Assembly: GCA_031267645.1 (NCBI GenBank)
Contig: JAIRYW010000061.1
Coordinates: 1-64,000 of the forward strand
Origin: Propionibacteriaceae bacterium
GTDB lineage: Bacteria; Actinomycetota; Actinomycetes; Propionibacteriales; Propionibacteriaceae
DNA length: 64,000 nucleotides
Direction: 5' to 3'
The translations under genes and the position numbers were made by a program. How positions within the stretch are numbered: the first letter of the stretch is position 1; every line of letters begins with the position of its first letter. Shown here in pieces: positions 61,312 through 64,000 of the stretch. Under the pieces are notes generated by a model that worked only from the letters and a program-made list of their open reading frames with translations, was not told where the DNA came from and did not search any database.

Positions 61312-61475
61312 AGACAGTCCTCCAGTCGGCTGGGCGGGACCTGAGACCCGCTTGACTTGACCTCAATAGACTAGTCCGAAAGCCCCGGCGCCAGCTCACC
61401 CGTGAGATCCGGTCCGACCCGGGTCGAACCCTGAGACGGAGAGCGGACGGCTGGTCGAGGCGGCGCTGAGACGTC

Positions 61476-62189
61476 CTAGGCTCCGCCCAAATAAGCCTCG
61501 ACCACGCGCGGGTCCTGGGCCAATTCGGCCGCCGGCCCGGACAGGGAGACCGTGCCGGTGTCCAAGACGTAGGCCCGGTGGGCGATTTGGAGGGCCGCCT
61601 TGGCGTTCTGCTCCACCACGAAGACGGTCGTGCCGGTCCGGTTGACGGCCGCGATGATACGCATGACCTGGGCCACCAAGAGCGGGGCCAGGCCCATCGA
61701 GGGCTCGTCCAGCAGCAGCAGGCGGGGGCCGCTGACCAGGGCCCGGCCGATCGCCAGCATCTGCTGCTCGCCGCCGGACAGGGTGCCGCCCTCTTGGCCG
61801 CTGCGCTCCCGCAGCCGCGGCATCAGGTCGTAGACCTGTTCCAAGCGCTGTTTGATCTGGGCTGGGTCGCGCACCAGGTAGCCGCCCAGGAGCAGATTCT
61901 CGTGCACCGTCATGGTGGAGAAGATGCGCCGGCCCTCCGGCGCCTGGACGATGCCTTGGGCCACCAACTGGTGCGGCTTCAAGCGGCTGATGTCTTGGCC
62001 CTGCCAGGTCAAGCTCCCGGCGCTGGGCCGCACGAAGCCGGAGATCAGGTTCAAGGTGGTCGACTTACCGGCCCCGTTGTTGCCCAAGAGGGCCACGATC
62101 TCGCCCTCTTCGACCTGCAACGAGACCTGTCTGAGGGCTTGGACCCGGCCGTAGCAGACGTCGACGGCGTCCAGTTGGAGCCAGTTCAT
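61476..62189 (-). CDS. livF: branched-chain amino acid ABC transporter ATPase LivF
   Basis: 237 residues: Walker A LLGNNGAGKSTTLN, signature LSGGEQQMLAIGRAL, Walker B LLLLDEPSMGLAP, switch His replaced in VFVVEQNAKAAL as usual for LivF, and the family ending VVEAYLG. ATG at 62189 overlaps the livG stop as ATGA. Last gene of the visible livM-livG-livF operon. The 164 nt between it and the activase gene show no clear structure. Confidence 0.93.
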   Translation of the reverse strand: MNWLQLDAVDVCYGRVQALRQVSLQVEEGEIVALLGNNGAGKSTTLNLISGFVRPSAGSLTWQGQDISRLKPHQLVAQGIVQAPEGRRIFSTMTVHENLLLGGYLVRDPAQIKQRLEQVYDLMPRLRERSGQEGGTLSGGEQQMLAIGRALVSGPRLLLLDEPSMGLAPLLVAQVMRIIAAVNRTGTTVFVVEQNAKAALQIAHRAYVLDTGTVSLSGPAAELAQDPRVVEAYLGGA

Positions 62190-63019
62190 GAGGCCTCCTC
62201 GGGTTCGACCGCCGGCTCGGACTCGGCGGCGCCGAGATAGGCCTCGATCACCAGCGGGTCGGCCCGGATGGCGGCCGGCGGACCGTCCGCGATCTCCTTG
62301 CCGTAGTTGAGCACCACGATGCGTTCCGAGATGTCCATCACCAGGCCCATGTCGTGCTCGATCAAACCGATCGAGACGCCCAAGGCCTGGATGCGGCGGA
62401 TCAGCTCGATCAGCTGGCGCTTCTCCGAGTGGTTGAGCCCGGCGGCCGGCTCGTCCAGCAGCAACAGGGCCGGCGAGGTGGCCAGAGCGCGGGCGATCTC
62501 GACCCGGCGCTGCTCGCCGTAAGGCAGGGCCGAGACGTAGGCCTCGGGGTCGCCTTTGAAGCCGACGAAGTCGAGCCAGGCCCGGGCCATCTGGGCGCAC
62601 AGCGTCTCGCTGCGGCGGAAACGGGGGGTGTGCAAGAAGGCGTCGAACCAGCTCTGGCGCAGATCGGTGTGCAGTCCGGTCTTGACGTTGTCCAGGATCG
62701 ACATGTCGCTGAACAACCTGAGGTTCTGGAAGGTCCGGGCCATGCCCAAGCGGGTGATGGCGGAGGGCCGGCGGCCCGTCACCGGCTGGCCTCGGAAATG
62801 GATCGAGCCGGCGGTGGGCCGGTAGAAGCCGGTGACGCAGTTGAAGGCGCTGGTCTTGCCGGCCCCGTTGGGTCCGATGACGGAGACGATCTCGCCTTGG
62901 TGTATGCGCAGATTGAGCCCGTCCACGGCCATCAGGCCGCCGAACTGGAGTTTGAGGTCGCTCACCTCCAGTAGGACGGGGGCCGGCTCCCCGGTCGGGG
63001 CGGCGCTCGGCCGGCTCAT
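62186..63019 (-). CDS. livG: branched-chain amino acid ABC transporter ATPase LivG
   Basis: 277 residues: Walker A VIGPNGAGKTSAFN, signature LPYGEQRRVEIARAL, Walker B LLLLDEPAAGLNH and LIEHDMGLVMDISERIVVLNYG, the LivG hallmark. Residues 1-10 and the acidic tail are not conserved. ATG at 63019 overlaps the livM stop as ATGA. Confidence 0.93.
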   Translation of the reverse strand: MSRPSAAPTGEPAPVLLEVSDLKLQFGGLMAVDGLNLRIHQGEIVSVIGPNGAGKTSAFNCVTGFYRPTAGSIHFRGQPVTGRRPSAITRLGMARTFQNLRLFSDMSILDNVKTGLHTDLRQSWFDAFLHTPRFRRSETLCAQMARAWLDFVGFKGDPEAYVSALPYGEQRRVEIARALATSPALLLLDEPAAGLNHSEKRQLIELIRRIQALGVSIGLIEHDMGLVMDISERIVVLNYGKEIADGPPAAIRADPLVIEAYLGAAESEPAVEPEEAS

Positions 63020-64000
63020 GGTCGGACCTCGCGCTCGGGGCTGGCCGGGGCGCTGGTCGGTCCGTCGGCGGTCGGGCCGCGATCCGCTGCGGCGGCGGGG
63101 GAGCTGGGGCTCTCGGGCGGGGGTGGGGGAGCGGTCTCGGCCGCCCGTCTGCGGTCACGGCTCCAGGGCAGGACCGCGCTGGCCGGCCACAGGCCGGCCG
63201 GTCGGAAGATCATGACCAAGATCAAGAGCAAGCCGAAGATGAGGTAGCGCCAGTCCGCCACGCCGCGCAGGAACTCGGGGGCCAAGGAGATGAAGAGGGC
63301 CCCCACGATGACGCCCGGCGTCGAGCCCATGCCGCCCAACACGACCGCCATCAAGATCAGGGCGGAGTGCAGGAACTGGAAGCTGGGCGGGGAGATGGCG
63401 GACTGTTGGGTGGCCATCAGCTGGCCGGCCAGACCGGCCCAGACGGCGCCGATGATGTAGGCCGTGATCTTGGCCAGATAGGTGTTGATGCCCATGGCTT
63501 CGGCCGCGTCCTCGTCGTCGCGGACCGCTTTCCAAGCCCGTCCCAGCCGGCCGCGGGCGATCTGGGAGATGCCGAGCACCCCCAGGACGGTCACGATCAA
63601 GGCCACGAAGTAGTAGAAGGTGACCTGGCCGTTGAATCTCAGGCCGCCCAGGCTGAAACCGTCGCGCAGCCGCCAGCCGAAGAACTGCCAGCCCGGGATG
63701 GCGTAGATGCCGGCCGGGCCGCCGGTGACCGACAGATTGTTGGCCGTGACCCGGATGATCTCGCCGAAGCCGAGGGTGACGATGGCCAGGTAGTCCGAAC
63801 GCAGCCGCAGAGTCGGTCCGCCGATCACGATCCCGGCCAGGACGCAGACCACGATGACCAAGGGGATGGCCTGGACCTGGCTCAGACCCAGCCGGGTGGT
63901 GGCGATGCCGGAGGTGTAAGCCCCCACCGCGAAGAAGGCGATGTAGCCGAGGTCGAGCAGGCCGGCGTAACCCACCACCACGTTCAGGCCCATGGCCAGC
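63016..64000 (-). CDS. livM: branched-chain amino acid ABC transporter permease LivM, N-terminus beyond window
   Basis: About 327 residues visible; the frame is open at 64000. Several membrane helices are present, with the LivM signature segments LDLGYIAFFAVGAYTSGI, SDYLAIVTLGFGEIIRVTANNL, the cytoplasmic EAA-like loop GRAWKAVRDDEDAAEAMGIN, and VLGGMGSTPGVIVGALF. A Pro/Ser-rich C-terminal tail of about 50 residues is unusual. livH and the binding protein are expected upstream, outside the window. Confidence 0.92.
   Translation of the reverse strand, partial: LAMGLNVVVGYAGLLDLGYIAFFAVGAYTSGIATTRLGLSQVQAIPLVIVVCVLAGIVIGGPTLRLRSDYLAIVTLGFGEIIRVTANNLSVTGGPAGIYAIPGWQFFGWRLRDGFSLGGLRFNGQVTFYYFVALIVTVLGVLGISQIARGRLGRAWKAVRDDEDAAEAMGINTYLAKITAYIIGAVWAGLAGQLMATQQSAISPPSFQFLHSALILMAVVLGGMGSTPGVIVGALFISLAPEFLRGVADWRYLIFGLLLILVMIFRPAGLWPASAVLPWSRDRRRAAETAPPPPPESPSSPAAAADRGPTADGPTSAPASPEREVRP

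Noticed and set aside
1-64000. CRISPR arrays, insertion sequences, integrases, tRNA or rRNA genes
   Set aside because: No regularly spaced repeats, transposase or integrase motifs, or tRNA/rRNA-like sequences were recognised by eye; gene content is core chromosomal.

Overview
The window comes from a very GC-rich actinobacterium (Actinomycetota). Signs of this are GTG starts, many 4-nt start/stop overlaps, many apparently leaderless genes, and actinobacterial marker genes (PknG, AdnAB, SepH, DUF4193, DUF3710, CeoB/CeoC, a SigA/SigB pair, LexA with its class-specific operator). A coenzyme-B12-dependent ribonucleotide reductase, a cobalamin riboswitch, RecBCD and a giant 2-hydroxyacyl-CoA-dehydratase-type activase point to an anaerobic or facultative lineage, perhaps near the Propionibacteriales; this placement is inference. 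I see no mobile element, CRISPR array, rRNA or tRNA.

Layout. (1) <1-7870, minus: a tightly coupled six-gene operon, telA - small protein - AAA+ ATPase - GlnX-like membrane sensor - coiled-coil protein - PknG kinase (cut by the window edge). It resembles the mycobacterial glnX-glnH-pknG locus but lacks glnH. (2) 8085-26046: a DNA-break-repair island. Divergent from region 1 are adnA-adnB-nudC (+), then recC-recB-recD (-), then a short UvrD2-like helicase (+). (3) 26058-32242: lexA and a divergent small membrane protein share a control region with three SOS boxes; then an RDD protein, a DUF2752 protein, and nrdR-nrdJ behind a pair of NrdR boxes. (4) 32367-36278: two tandem AEC transporters, a YbjN-like protein and a tandem universal stress protein. 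(5) 36325-46822: sigB (with a SigH/SigR-type promoter), an S9A prolyl oligopeptidase, sigA, a DUF6882 protein, and topoisomerase IV parE and parC facing each other. (6) 46884-54259: an App1-type phosphatase, an alkaline-phosphatase-superfamily protein, a short sepH, DUF4193, DUF4235, dut-DUF3710-OB-fold, and the ceoB-ceoC potassium RCK pair. (7) 54260-55066: a long non-coding stretch with a cobalamin riboswitch, an intrinsic terminator and several strong hairpins. (8) 55067-64000: an ABC-2 exporter (ATPase and permease), a 1444-residue dehydratase activase, and livF-livG-livM (livM cut by the edge).

The order lexA / divS-chiZ position / nrdR / sigB / sigA / DUF4193 / dut / DUF3710 / OB-fold / ceoC / ceoB follows the M. 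tuberculosis Rv2720-Rv2691 neighbourhood. nrdR-nrdJ-lexA, hrdB-parE-parC and sepH match the equivalent Streptomyces region. The adnA-adnB-nudC-uvrD2 block matches Rv3202c-Rv3198c, with recBCD inserted between nudC and uvrD2. The window therefore joins two conserved actinobacterial neighbourhoods.

The genes cover signalling (PknG locus), break repair and its SOS control, dNTP supply (NrdJ, NrdR, Dut), the principal and stress sigma factors, chromosome decatenation (ParE/ParC), and division (SepH, divS-position protein). The least explained parts are the riboswitch-headed non-coding region and the GlnH-less PknG operon.
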